From: Coniferiporia sulphurascens
Taxonomy: Eukaryota > Basidiomycota > Agaricomycetes > Hymenochaetales > Hymenochaetaceae
Length of the DNA: 64,000 bases
NCBI GenBank assembly: GCA_002794785.1
Contig: NBBA01000017.1
Location: 558,001-622,000 of the forward strand
Direction: 5' to 3'
The translations under genes were made by a program, and so were the position numbers. Below, in pieces: positions 49,975-59,699 of this stretch (positions are counted from its first letter, which is position 1; the number at the start of each line of letters is the position of its first letter). The notes below the pieces were generated by a model. It searched no databases. It was not told the DNA's origin and worked only from the letters and a program-made list of their open reading frames with translations.

Positions 49975-52335
49975 ATGGCGAGCTCTCAAAACCCCTCTCT
50001 CAGCAGCCAGACATACGCAAACACCCCCGAAGAAATGCATCAATACAACTCCCAATCCCCCAATATTCCAGCTTCACAGTCACCACCTCGTCCTCTTCCG
50101 TCTCCGCCTTCAGAAAACCCAGAAAACAACAAAAACACAGAAATAACAGGATATCAGCAAACGTTACCGTCGTCTCAGACCCCCTCTGTTCTGTCTATGC
50201 CAACCTCTCAAGATCCATCTTTTAATGCTCATTTCCAAGACTTCAGCACAACCTATGCAAACTATTCAGACATTACTCTCGCAGCCCCGGTGGCCACCCC
50301 CATGGACGTTGTCTTTCCGCTCGACTCTCAATCACTCATTCAAGCGGCCTCCCCTTCCAACACGACTCAACAGGGCACATCACACGCTCCAGCCCCTATC
50401 ATGTCACATCAGTCTTCTATTCAGTCACACTCTTCCGCATCTTCCGAAATTCACACTCACCAACGACACCTCCGCTTTACTCCCACACCAGACGAAACCA
50501 GTATCGAAGATCAAATTCTTATCTCAGAAACACGCAACGCTATGGAAAACATCCTCGCACCTGGTTCTTTTGACGAATGGACTCTATCTATTGAACAGAT
50601 ACTGAATTTAATAGCAAAAACTTGGCCAGCGAAATACAACCAGCACCTCACCGATCATTCAATGAACTCTCTCGCCAACGCCATACAATTGTTCCATCTT
50701 CATTTCGTTCCGTCTAACACTAAAGTCACCGTTACTCACCCAGCAGACCCAAAAACACCAATTATCTATCAGAAAATCACCATCGACGACGCAGGACAGT
50801 TTGACTTTAAAGTCCGAAACCCGATCCTATTCCCAGACTCTATTTATGATAATGCATACGATGACGATGAACATACATCCACTAACATTCCTTCAGAACC
50901 TAACTTCGCTTCCATCTCAGAAATGATCAACACACTCCAAATGACTCTACAAGAACAAACCAAACAACATGCTAAAGACCTCGAATCGCGCCTGTTATCA
51001 AGAATGGTTCAGCTGGAAGAAACCATCGCTTCCATTGACAATCTCAAACAACGAAACCCACCACCAACAATTCACGAGAATCGACATGTCTCTTTTTCGG
51101 AAAACACCCACGAACCCGATAACGTCAGCCATGGGTTTATTCAACCTATTGTACAACCAGAGATCGCGACCCGAATCCGACCCACGGGACCCAGAGAACA
51201 TACCCCATCGCCTGTTCTCATTCGAAACCCTACTGCAAACCAGCCTATTAGCACGCTAACCTACAGAGATCACGTGGGACTCAATATGCCAACAACCCAA
51301 CCAAAACTACTTCCATCCGCCCCAGCGTCAATTTCTACACTTACACGATACGTTGCTCGATTCCAAGGACAAAATATTCCATTATCTATTCGCCCAAATT
51401 CAAAAACCCTAATCGATCGTATCCAACTGAAACTCGACCGCATCCCAACAGCCCGACACATTCGTATTATTGGCGCAGACTGGAACATGTCTGGAAACTG
51501 CATTTTCTCGTTCCCGAGTAACATTTCCATTAACTCTATTAACACAATTATTCCAATTCTAAAAGAAGCATTCGAACTACGACCTAACCACCCTCTAACC
51601 ATCACACGAGACACCAAATGGTCCAAAGTTATCATAAGCAACATCATCACGTCGAATGGACCCAACATGCCAATCTTTACTGAACTCGAAATCCTCCGGT
51701 CCCTTCTCCTTAACGACCTCTTCCGTTCACTCAAGATCACTCAGCCCCCTAGATGGGCTCGCAACCCGGAATTCATCACGAAATCACGTTCTTCAATATC
51801 ATTTGCTTTCGAAGACCCAAACGGCGACCTCCTTCAGAAAGTTACGTCATCGGTATTCTTCATTTTCGGTCAATCCACAGTACCAGTTCAATGGAAAGCC
51901 AAACCCCGGTTTTCGCAATGCACAAAATGCTGGAAATTCGGACACCTCACAATTCAGTGCAACCAACCTCTAGGATGCCGTTACTGCGCGTCGAAACGAC
52001 ACCTCACCTCTCAACATCGCGAAATGTGTTCAGGCTGTTCTAGCGCGCGTTATCAAGATAATCAACCTTGCGACCATTTCTTTTGCATAAACTGTTCCGG
52101 TGCTCACCCTGCTGATTCGATTGACTGCCCTCAACGGGCCCTCTATTACAACCGTTTTCCAGCACCAACTCACATGACGCTGTCGTCTCCTCCTTCACCC
52201 TCATCGACTAACCCTAATTTAATAAACGTACATCCTTCTCGACACAGTCTTTTTTCTTCAACAACTACAACTCGCCCTTCATCGCCATCCATGCACGTCG
52301 ACCTGCAAAACTCAGTTAACGACAATTCTCAATGA
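49975..52335 (+). CDS. LINE ORF1: gag-like nucleic-acid-binding protein
   Basis: 786 residues. It probably packages element RNA into the retrotransposition particle. The first 190 residues are Ser/Pro/Gln-rich and disordered. A middle region follows, with a coiled-coil-like stretch (MINTLQMTLQEQTKQHAKDL). The C-terminal third carries a folded domain and CCHC zinc knuckles: CTKCWKFGHLTIQC, then CRYCASKRHLTSQHREMC and further Cys/His pairs (CSGCSS, CDHFFCINCSGAHPADSIDC). The ATG at 49975 has a good context after a pyrimidine-rich leader. Its stop overlaps the ORF2 start in the sequence ATGA. Confidence 0.93.
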   Translation: MASSQNPSLSSQTYANTPEEMHQYNSQSPNIPASQSPPRPLPSPPSENPENNKNTEITGYQQTLPSSQTPSVLSMPTSQDPSFNAHFQDFSTTYANYSDITLAAPVATPMDVVFPLDSQSLIQAASPSNTTQQGTSHAPAPIMSHQSSIQSHSSASSEIHTHQRHLRFTPTPDETSIEDQILISETRNAMENILAPGSFDEWTLSIEQILNLIAKTWPAKYNQHLTDHSMNSLANAIQLFHLHFVPSNTKVTVTHPADPKTPIIYQKITIDDAGQFDFKVRNPILFPDSIYDNAYDDDEHTSTNIPSEPNFASISEMINTLQMTLQEQTKQHAKDLESRLLSRMVQLEETIASIDNLKQRNPPPTIHENRHVSFSENTHEPDNVSHGFIQPIVQPEIATRIRPTGPREHTPSPVLIRNPTANQPISTLTYRDHVGLNMPTTQPKLLPSAPASISTLTRYVARFQGQNIPLSIRPNSKTLIDRIQLKLDRIPTARHIRIIGADWNMSGNCIFSFPSNISINSINTIIPILKEAFELRPNHPLTITRDTKWSKVIISNIITSNGPNMPIFTELEILRSLLLNDLFRSLKITQPPRWARNPEFITKSRSSISFAFEDPNGDLLQKVTSSVFFIFGQSTVPVQWKAKPRFSQCTKCWKFGHLTIQCNQPLGCRYCASKRHLTSQHREMCSGCSSARYQDNQPCDHFFCINCSGAHPADSIDCPQRALYYNRFPAPTHMTLSSPPSPSSTNPNLINVHPSRHSLFSSTTTTRPSSPSMHVDLQNSVNDNSQ

Positions 52336-55300
52336 ATCACACGGCCCTACGAATCCTCCAGCTAAACGTAGCAAAAAGCGGACCACGAACCACTCGACTT
52401 CTCAATAATCCGAACCTCCATATACTCGTACTTCAAGAACCGTTTATTGGTTTCTCTGGCCTCAATCGATCGGATTCTGACCCGGATGGCACCCCAATTT
52501 TCCTTCCTATAAAACACCCATCTTGGGACTACTTTATCCCGTCATACGATACTAATTCACCGATAAAACCTCACGTGATTACTTATATCAGAAAATCCTT
52601 CCCGCATTTATCAGCCATTTCACGACAAGATATTACGAATCATAAAGACTTCATGACAGTCGATGTCACGTATCTTAACAAAACATTCCGCCTTATCAAC
52701 TGCTATAACTACGGCTCCGGCATTTTGGGTGATAACGTTTCTTTCCTTACCGACATCGAACTCGAATATGACATTCCTACGTGTATTATGGGCGACTTCA
52801 ATTTACACCATTCCGAATGGGGCCTTCCGAACAGGAACCATCGACGAACATCAGCGGAAGCCGAATCCTTTCTCACATGGACCCAAGACCAATCTCTTTT
52901 TATTCTTAACGATACTGAATTCCCAACACGGAAAGGACAACATCGACAATCGGACTCCATTATTGATCTTACAATTCTAAATTTTACAGCAATTCTTTCC
53001 GACTTCTTCTACGACTGGACATGTATCGACATACCGGCTTACTCATCCGACCATATTCCAATTACACTCGCCTACCTCCCAGTTAATACTGAATTTCAAC
53101 CCGAAGAAGAAATGACCACCTTCAAATACGATCCCGAACGTAAGAAAGACTGGATTGAAAAATTTAGTTTTCATCTAGACAACCATCCGCTCCCATTATT
53201 CACCACTGACGAATCCATTTACGATTACGCTAACAAACTCTTGGAAAAAATTCTACTAACAACCTCCGAAATTATGCCAAAGACTTCATCAACAGTTTTC
53301 TCCTACTCATACTGGTGGAATGATGAATGCGCGCAAGCGATTCATGCATTTAGAGATTGTTCCGAAAATTTCGAAAAAGAACACCTTCACAAAGAAGCGC
53401 GACTCATATTCAAGAAAGCAAAACAATCATGGGCCACGTCTGTATTAGAAGGTGCATCATCATACGACATATATCGCTACGCCAAATGGTCTTCCGGAAA
53501 AAGAAAAACTCGTACACCACCAATTCTATACCAAGAACAATTCGCACATACACCAGAAAAACAAGCAGACGTCTTCCATCAATCATTCTTCTCGACTCAT
53601 CCACAAACGAATGTTACCGAACTTCCTGACGATCCACCGAAGAAACCGACTCGATCATCACCGAACATCACCCAGAACGAAATCGATACCTGCCTTAATC
53701 TAACACATAACAACTCGGCTCCCGGCATCTCCAACATATCATACGCTTACATCAAATGGGTTAATTCCGCACATCCTTCAATTTTATTCGATTTGTTTAA
53801 CGAATGTTTCTCTCGCCATATTCACCCGTGGAAAAATGCTAATATTGTCTTAATACCGAAACCTAACAAAACAGACTCTAGCAACCCGCGCTCATACCGA
53901 CCAATCGCTCTTCTTGAATGCATAGGGAAAATACTCGAGAAAATAATCGCAAAGCGCCTCACGTGGGATATAGGCCGTTATAATCTGGTTCCAACCAATC
54001 AATTCGGGGGCCGCTCTAATTCTTGTACCATCGACACCGGTCTCTCACTCATACATGACATCCAAATAGCCCACAAAAAGAAATTATGCGTTTCAGCACT
54101 CGCCATCGATATCAAAGGCTATTTCGACAACGTTAACCACGCCCGCCTCCTACATTCGCTACATCTATTAGGTTTTGATAACAAAATCATTCTTTGGACT
54201 AAAGCATTCCTTTCTGACCGTCATATTTCATTTAAAATTGACAATTTCACCTCGGACCAAAAACCAATTCATAACGTCGGAATTCCACAGGGATCTCCAA
54301 TTTCACCAATACTTTCTACTATCTATACCGCTTTCATTCTTAACTCATTCAATTCATCCTCAGACACTTGTCTTAAAGCCTACGTGGACGATCAACTCAT
54401 TTTAGTCTACTCCGACTCATACCAAGAAAACATACGTATACTTAACAGAGCCTTTCTTATTATTTCTAACAAACTTCACGATATACAACTTTCCGTCGAC
54501 CATTTAAAATCTGACCTCATTCATTTTATTAGACATGGCTTCTCGCCAACCTCCCTCCCTTCCATCATCCTTCCAAATCTTCACGCTCCTCCAATAACTA
54601 TCATGCCTTCCCCTTTCATCCGTTGGCTCGGTTTCTATCTTGACCAACGCCTCAATTTCAACGAACACATTACTCGCATGTGCATGAGGGCACACTCAAC
54701 CACCATGGCATTACGCATCCTTGGCAACACTATTCGAGGGCTTTCATTCGCCAACTTCCGAACCCTTCACTTCGCCAACATTTTGCCCGTTCTCACATAC
54801 GGTTTCCAGTTATGGTTCACCGGCATTCGACAAAAGTCAAAAATAAATAAAATGGTCGTAGCTCAAAACCAAAGCATTTGTCTCCTTACAGGTACATTCA
54901 AAACAACGCCATCGCACGCTCTCCATCGCATTGCACACATCCTTCCTATACCAATTCTCCTTCAAAAACACAATCAATCCACCGCCCTTCGGCTCAATCG
55001 ACTACCACTTAACTCGCAACTTCTTAATCGCTTACCATCATCTTGGCCCCGTCTCCCTACATCGAAACCACCTATCACGTCACGACACAAATCTACATCA
55101 TCTCATCCAAAAACACAACTTCATCGACTGGCTTTCCTCGCAGATCCTCGCACTGAACACATCAATCCATACCTCGCACACCCGTCTCAACATCTTCCAT
55201 CCAATCCATTACAATACCATTATCAAACGCTATCTTATCATCTCGAATCCAGTACCTCTCCTATTGATCGAAAAAATTCTCAGAAAAACAAAATTCTTCT

Positions 55301-56279
55301 TTTACACGAATCTTTATCAAAAAACATTCACAATTTATTAATTTATACAGACGGCTCAAAAAACTATAAAAACAACAAATCCGTCACCATTTCCTCCTTC
55401 GTCATCTATCATAATAACATCGTAGTCGATCTCGGTCATTTTTACTGTTCACCATCTGGCTCCTCTTTCGACGCAGAAATGTACGCTCTCGCAAAATGTA
55501 CTGAATGCATCACTCTCTTCCGCCAACGTCACATCCTTTCTACTGCTCATATTAACAACATTCATTTCTTTTCCGATTCATCCTCTTCTATTCCCGCTAT
55601 AATTGATTTATCCCCTCACGCGGCCCAATGCTCCTCTAAAATCTTTCGTTCATTTTCAGACGCTTTTACTACCAACAAAAAACACCACATTCACCTCCAT
55701 TGGTCCCCGGGTCATCTTGACATTCCTGGAAACGTCATTGCCGACAAACTCACTCACTTCTCACCAATTGGCCGTCCGTTCTTACTAAAAACATACGCTG
55801 GAGAAAAAGAAGATATCAATCTACGCGCTATTACCTCCTGGTCTCACCTTATCCAAAACACAAAAAACATATCGGAGTCCGCTTCATTCAATATGATAAC
55901 CGGTTTACCATCTTCGAAATTAACTCCGTTTTGGAAAAAATTCTACTATCCTCGAGACGTATCTTCGCGCATCTTCCATGCAATTACAGGACACGGCCAC
56001 TTTGGCGACTACTATCGGCGCTTCGTTTCCAACGAATCAATACTATGCCCATGCGGTGCTGCAATACAGACCAGGGACCACATTATCCGACGATGTCCTC
56101 TATTAAAATCGGCACGCATTCAGGCATTCGGGAACGTCATTCCCCCTCCGGACCAAATTTTATTCACAAAAGAATCATATCTTCAAAAGCTTGCTTCCTT
56201 TTTAAATTCCTCCAACGCCTTTACCAAATCCTTTACCGTTCACGACCCAATTCCTAAGTCCAGATTTTTCCCGCCATAA
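52332..56279 (+). CDS. LINE ORF2: endonuclease, reverse transcriptase and RNase H
   Basis: 1,315 residues, the enzyme of target-primed reverse transcription. The AP-type endonuclease is at residues 1-250 or so (LQLNVAKSG, VLQEPF, MGDFNLHHSEWG with Asp155, SSDHIPITL). The reverse transcriptase is at about 480-780: ALAIDIKGYFDNVNH (motif A), GIPQGSPISPILSTIY (B), AYVDDQLI (C, YVDD at residues 684-687) and WLGFYLDQRLNF. RNase H is at about 1000-1150 (TDGS with Asp1007, FDAEMYALAK, FSDSSSS, HWSPGHLDIPGNVIADK), and a C-terminal CPCG...H....C knuckle follows. All catalytic residues are present and no stop interrupts the frame. The start ATG overlaps the ORF1 stop, so it is probably translated by termination-reinitiation. 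Confidence 0.96.
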   Translation: MNHTALRILQLNVAKSGPRTTRLLNNPNLHILVLQEPFIGFSGLNRSDSDPDGTPIFLPIKHPSWDYFIPSYDTNSPIKPHVITYIRKSFPHLSAISRQDITNHKDFMTVDVTYLNKTFRLINCYNYGSGILGDNVSFLTDIELEYDIPTCIMGDFNLHHSEWGLPNRNHRRTSAEAESFLTWTQDQSLFILNDTEFPTRKGQHRQSDSIIDLTILNFTAILSDFFYDWTCIDIPAYSSDHIPITLAYLPVNTEFQPEEEMTTFKYDPERKKDWIEKFSFHLDNHPLPLFTTDESIYDYANKLLEKILLTTSEIMPKTSSTVFSYSYWWNDECAQAIHAFRDCSENFEKEHLHKEARLIFKKAKQSWATSVLEGASSYDIYRYAKWSSGKRKTRTPPILYQEQFAHTPEKQADVFHQSFFSTHPQTNVTELPDDPPKKPTRSSPNITQNEIDTCLNLTHNNSAPGISNISYAYIKWVNSAHPSILFDLFNECFSRHIHPWKNANIVLIPKPNKTDSSNPRSYRPIALLECIGKILEKIIAKRLTWDIGRYNLVPTNQFGGRSNSCTIDTGLSLIHDIQIAHKKKLCVSALAIDIKGYFDNVNHARLLHSLHLLGFDNKIILWTKAFLSDRHISFKIDNFTSDQKPIHNVGIPQGSPISPILSTIYTAFILNSFNSSSDTCLKAYVDDQLILVYSDSYQENIRILNRAFLIISNKLHDIQLSVDHLKSDLIHFIRHGFSPTSLPSIILPNLHAPPITIMPSPFIRWLGFYLDQRLNFNEHITRMCMRAHSTTMALRILGNTIRGLSFANFRTLHFANILPVLTYGFQLWFTGIRQKSKINKMVVAQNQSICLLTGTFKTTPSHALHRIAHILPIPILLQKHNQSTALRLNRLPLNSQLLNRLPSSWPRLPTSKPPITSRHKSTSSHPKTQLHRLAFLADPRTEHINPYLAHPSQHLPSNPLQYHYQTLSYHLESSTSPIDRKNSQKNKILLLHESLSKNIHNLLIYTDGSKNYKNNKSVTISSFVIYHNNIVVDLGHFYCSPSGSSFDAEMYALAKCTECITLFRQRHILSTAHINNIHFFSDSSSSIPAIIDLSPHAAQCSSKIFRSFSDAFTTNKKHHIHLHWSPGHLDIPGNVIADKLTHFSPIGRPFLLKTYAGEKEDINLRAITSWSHLIQNTKNISESASFNMITGLPSSKLTPFWKKFYYPRDVSSRIFHAITGHGHFGDYYRRFVSNESILCPCGAAIQTRDHIIRRCPLLKSARIQAFGNVIPPPDQILFTKESYLQKLASFLNSSNAFTKSFTVHDPIPKSRFFPP

Positions 56280-56435
56280 AAAATTAAAACATTTTATATC
56301 CACACAAAAACTTCATAACTTTTCATAGCCTTAAAACCAGAAACTTCATATCTTGTTAATCTCCTCTGACACCACACTTCATAGAGTCCCACATCCGTGT
56401 CTTTTACTTTGTAATGTAGCGGTATACAAATGCTG

Positions 56436-56468
<33 letters not shown>

Positions 56469-56471
<3 letters not shown>

Positions 56472-56481
56472 GTCAGTCATA
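56469..56481 (+). repeat. 3' target-site duplication of the LINE
   Basis: GTAGTCAGTCATA, identical to 49765-49777. Confidence 0.95.
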
Positions 56482-56507
56482 GCCACCATAGGTGTATAGT
56501 TAAGTCC

Positions 56508-56612
56508 TGTCTACATAGAGCTATATAGAGTAATGAAAAACTATATAGACCTATATAGAACAGCAAAAACTATATAGGACTATGTAGAATCTGCAAAGTC
56601 TACATAGACTTG
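56508..56612. repeat. Cluster of CTAYRTAG octamers
   Basis: Seven copies of the palindromic octamer family CTATATAG, CTACATAG and CTATGTAG in about 100 bp, spaced irregularly. The same family (CTATGTAG) lies just left of the LINE at about 49761, so the LINE split this repeat patch. The rest of 56482-56973 shows no supported gene. Confidence 0.7.
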
Positions 56613-56973
56613 AGTAGATGCCCATAGTAGTGCACTTTGCAGTTGTGTAGCTATTCCCATACAGAGGCCTAGTGAGCTTACATGCCCTATTAGGGATAAA
56701 TAAAGAGAGAAGAGGGAGGCATACATATCAGAACTGCAGAAAGCCAAACCAGGCAAAAGCAAGGTCAGGAAAGGAGAGTCCCTTAGAAGAGGAAAGGAGT
56801 GGCTGCAAGTGCCATAGAAGAAACCAATAGGGAATCTGAAGGGCAGTCAAGAGTCAGAGGGAAATGGGGGGGGCATACCTGAGAGCTCCAAAAGGGCTGG
56901 GTCCATGTCCTGAGTCCTGGATCCAAGCAACCTGCGCACATAGCCCCTGAGGGTGTCCAAGTCCAGGTCATTG

Positions 56974-57921
56974 TCAGTAGGGAGGCTGTCTAGGTCCATG
57001 GCTGCAAAGGTGAGGTGAATCACCCTGGATGTGCGGTCGGACATGCATTTGAGGTGGCCCGTGAGGTGTAGCCAGTGCCTTACTATTAGCTTGGAGTAAT
57101 GTTCCACCTGTAGCAACTTTAGATGCATCTGTCTCTATGACAAAGGGTTTGGATGGATCAGGGATCAGGATGATGGGTTGGGATGAAATTTGCTTTTTTA
57201 ACTGATCAAATGCCTGTTGCCAAATTGGAGTCCATTGCCATTGCATCTCCTTCTGAGTTAACTCATGTAAGGGGTGTGTGATTTCCAAAAAATTCAGAAC
57301 AAAGCATCTATAGAAATTGCAAAATCCAAGGAAGCTTTGTAATTGTTTGACTGTTTTTGGTGTAGGCCAATCAACAATACCTGCAAGTTTGGTAGGATTG
57401 GTGGAGATAGTGTCAGGGTGAATGATAACTCCAAGGAATTCAACTTCTTTGGCTTCAAAGAGGCATTTTTCTGGTTTACAATAGAGATTGTTATCTTTGA
57501 GCATCTGCAGAACTCATCTGGTTTTATGACAGAGATCCTCAAGGTTGTCTGAAAAGATAAGGATGTCGTCCATGTAGATGAGGATAAGATCTTCAATGAT
57601 GACAATATGGAAAATGTCATTCATGAATGCTTGGAATGTGGCCAGTGAATTGCAAAGTCCAAAGAACATGACAGTAGGTTCAAATAATCTGTGATTTGTT
57701 TTAAAAGCAGCTTTGTATTGGTCGCCTTCCTTTATGTGAATATTATTGTAACCATTACACAAATCGAGTTTGGTGAAGTACTTGGCACCTTTTAATTGAT
57801 CCATTAGATCCAAGATAAGGGGAAGAGGATAAGCATTTTTAATGGTCCCTTCATTGAGTGCCCAATAATCTTGGATTCCCTGCAATGATGAATCTTTCTT
57901 CTGTTCTGATGTGAGAGCCAT
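56974..57921 (-). pseudogene. Broken Ty3/Gypsy pol fragment (reverse transcriptase)
   Basis: Two minus-strand frames carry parts of a Ty3/Gypsy reverse transcriptase. At 57514-57921: [37 protein letters not shown], and [13 protein letters not shown] with an intact YMDD. At 56974-57504: KCLFEAKEVEFLGVIIHPD, LQSFLGFCNFYRCFV and PFVIETDASKVATGGTLLQ. A frameshift and stop separate them. Protease, RNase H, integrase and gag are missing. After TLLQ, near 57117, the sequence changes abruptly to unrelated DNA, so the fragment is truncated and joined to something else. Confidence 0.85.
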
Positions 57922-58032
57922 CAGTAAAAACCTGGAGGTGAGGGGTGGTGCTGAGGTTCAGGGCAGCCTGCATGAACTTGTCGCATGTGTCCCCAGTAAC
58001 CGGGAGGGAGGGGAGGGTGAATGTGACCTGTC
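57922..58032. other. Junction DNA between Gypsy fragment and LTR copy 1
   Basis: 111 bp of GC-rich repeat-like sequence, not recognised. Confidence 0.3.
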
Positions 58033-58458
58033 TGTTACAAATTTCCCTTACTCATCGCCTTTATCAGCATTAGTCATCTCTGCTGACTAATCCACTTTGT
58101 ATGCTGACTGATCCTAGCCCCATGATCAGTCAGACTCTTCTATTAGCTTCCATCCCTTTCCATGCTGATTGATCCTTGTCTTCACTCAGTCAACCTTCCA
58201 CCTTGTTCCATAGTGTTCTATGCATGTATATAAGGACTCGCTTTCAGAGCACTAAGCCTTAAGCTTGTGCTCTTTGTTCAATAGAGCCTACTCATTCACT
58301 ATCTCCACTGCAGGATATTAAGTCACCAGTTACCAGCCCAACCATCTACTAGTCCTTGGGGAAACCCTTGCTCAATTATCGTCTCGTCTCTACCTCGTAT
58401 TACTTGGTCGATCCTCGCCGATTGCTTACTAAGCCTTACCTAATCAGTAGGCTTAACA
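58033..58458 (+). repeat. LTR copy 1 (426 bp)
   Basis: Starts TGTTACAAATTTCC and ends CAGTAGGCTTAACA, with TG...CA ends. It contains the TATA-type motif TATATAAGGACTCGC near 58226. It is about 90% like copy 2 at 58669. Flanks CTGTC and CCATC do not match, so no target duplication is seen and this copy may be one end of a deleted element. Confidence 0.85.
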
Positions 58459-58668
58459 CCATCCACCTGTAAAGGCCAATGGGTCCATCCAAGGGGGATG
58501 CATGTATGCAGGGATGGGCTGTACCCAGGGGACCTGGACCTGCAGAGAAAGGGAAAAAGGTCTATTAGTTACAGTAAAAAAGTGTTTACAACCAATAGAG
58601 TGGGGTGTGTGCCAGAGGCACAGAGAATGGGATGTTTTTAGATATTCAAAGTAAAAAGAAAGGGGAGG
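58459..58668 (+). other. 210-bp spacer ending in a polypurine tract
   Basis: Sequence between the two LTR copies. It ends in a purine-rich run (AAAAAGAAAGGGGAGG) directly before LTR copy 2, as a polypurine tract would. No protein-coding remains. Confidence 0.55.
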
Positions 58669-59096
58669 TGTTACAAATTTCCTTTACTCATTGCCTTTAT
58701 CAGCATTAGTCACTTCTGCTGACTAAGCTACCTTGTATACTGACTGATCCTAGCCTCATGATCAGTTGAACTCTTCTACCAGCTTCTACCTCTTTCCATG
58801 CTGACTGACCCTTACTGTTCGCTCAGTCAGCCTTCCACATTGTTCTATAGTATTCTACACATGTATATAAGGACTCGCTTCCAGAGCATCAAGCCCCAAG
58901 CTTGTGCTCTTCATTCAATAGAGCCTACTCATTCACTATCTCCTCTACAAGGTATTAAGTCACCAAGTCATCAGACTCCCAGTTCACTAGTCCTTGGGGA
59001 AACCCTTGCTCAACTACCATCTCATCTCTACCTCATCTTACTTGATCGATCCTCGTCGATCACTTATTAAGCCTTACCTAATCAGTAGGCTTAACA
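58669..59096 (+). mobile_element. LTR copy 2, solo LTR with GGAGG duplication
   Basis: 428 bp, TGTTAC...TTAACA, same LTR family as copy 1, with TATATAAGGACTCGC near 58864. It is flanked on both sides by GGAGG (58664-58668 and 59097-59101), a 5-bp duplication typical of LTR elements. Confidence 0.8.
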
Positions 59097-59101
59097 GGAG
59101 G

Positions 59102-59699
59102 GACTGAGCAAAGGAAACTAGTAGAAAAGGGGGAGGCATGTAAGCCTGCCCAGTCAGCTTATGACTTCCTGCTTTCCCTGCTCTCTTCCTGCCTTCCCTG
59201 CTCTCTTCCCAATGCTTGTACCACTTCCCTATGCATGTGCTGTGTCACGCCACTTCCCGATGCACATGCCATGTCATGTGCAAGTGTTCCTTTTCCATTT
59301 ACTTCATTTCCTTTTCTTAAAATCTATGCACGTTGTGGTAGACGATGAGGTGCAGTGGTGAAGTTAAGGCAAAGGTGGGTTATCAGCATAAACCAATGTA
59401 TTTCATGGTAGAGACCAGCTCTCCTTATATACATCTACCGTGAGCTACATATACTATAACTATCATAGCTCCTGTTCATATGGCGTTATCGTTGTGTTAT
59501 CGTTCACTTAGTAAGGAGGTTGATCTTATGACCACCTTTATATTTAGTACATTCGTTATATTTATTTAATACCTTTCCTATTGCATGTGCCTTCCCTTTC
59601 CACTTTCTGTGGCATGTGTCCCTTCCCTTCCCTTTGCATGTGCCTACTTCCCTGCTGTGTCCTGGCACGCTCCGGGACATGCCGGAGCATTTCCTACTG
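59102..59699. other. Repetitive spacer
   Basis: Pyrimidine-rich imperfect repeats (CTTCCTGCTTTCCCTGCTCT and variants, about 59165-59210) and CATGTGCC/CACTTCCC repeats to about 59680. No gene supported. Confidence 0.4.

Larger units (their letters stand above)
49778..56468 (+). mobile_element. Full-length, intact Tad1-like non-LTR retrotransposon (LINE)
   Basis: 6,691 bp, bounded by an exact 13-bp target-site duplication. It has a 5' leader of about 197 nt, ORF1 (gag-like), ORF2 (endonuclease, reverse transcriptase, RNase H), a 3' UTR of about 160 nt and a terminal A run at 56440-56468. Both ORFs are uninterrupted and the catalytic residues are present. The two-ORF layout with zinc knuckles and RNase H fits the fungal Tad1 clade. 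Codon usage is AT- and A-rich, unlike the host genes. Confidence 0.95.

Noticed and set aside
56508..56612. CTATATAG cluster as a centromere or replication origin
   Set aside because: Only seven short copies in about 100 bp; no larger array or AT-rich domain around it.
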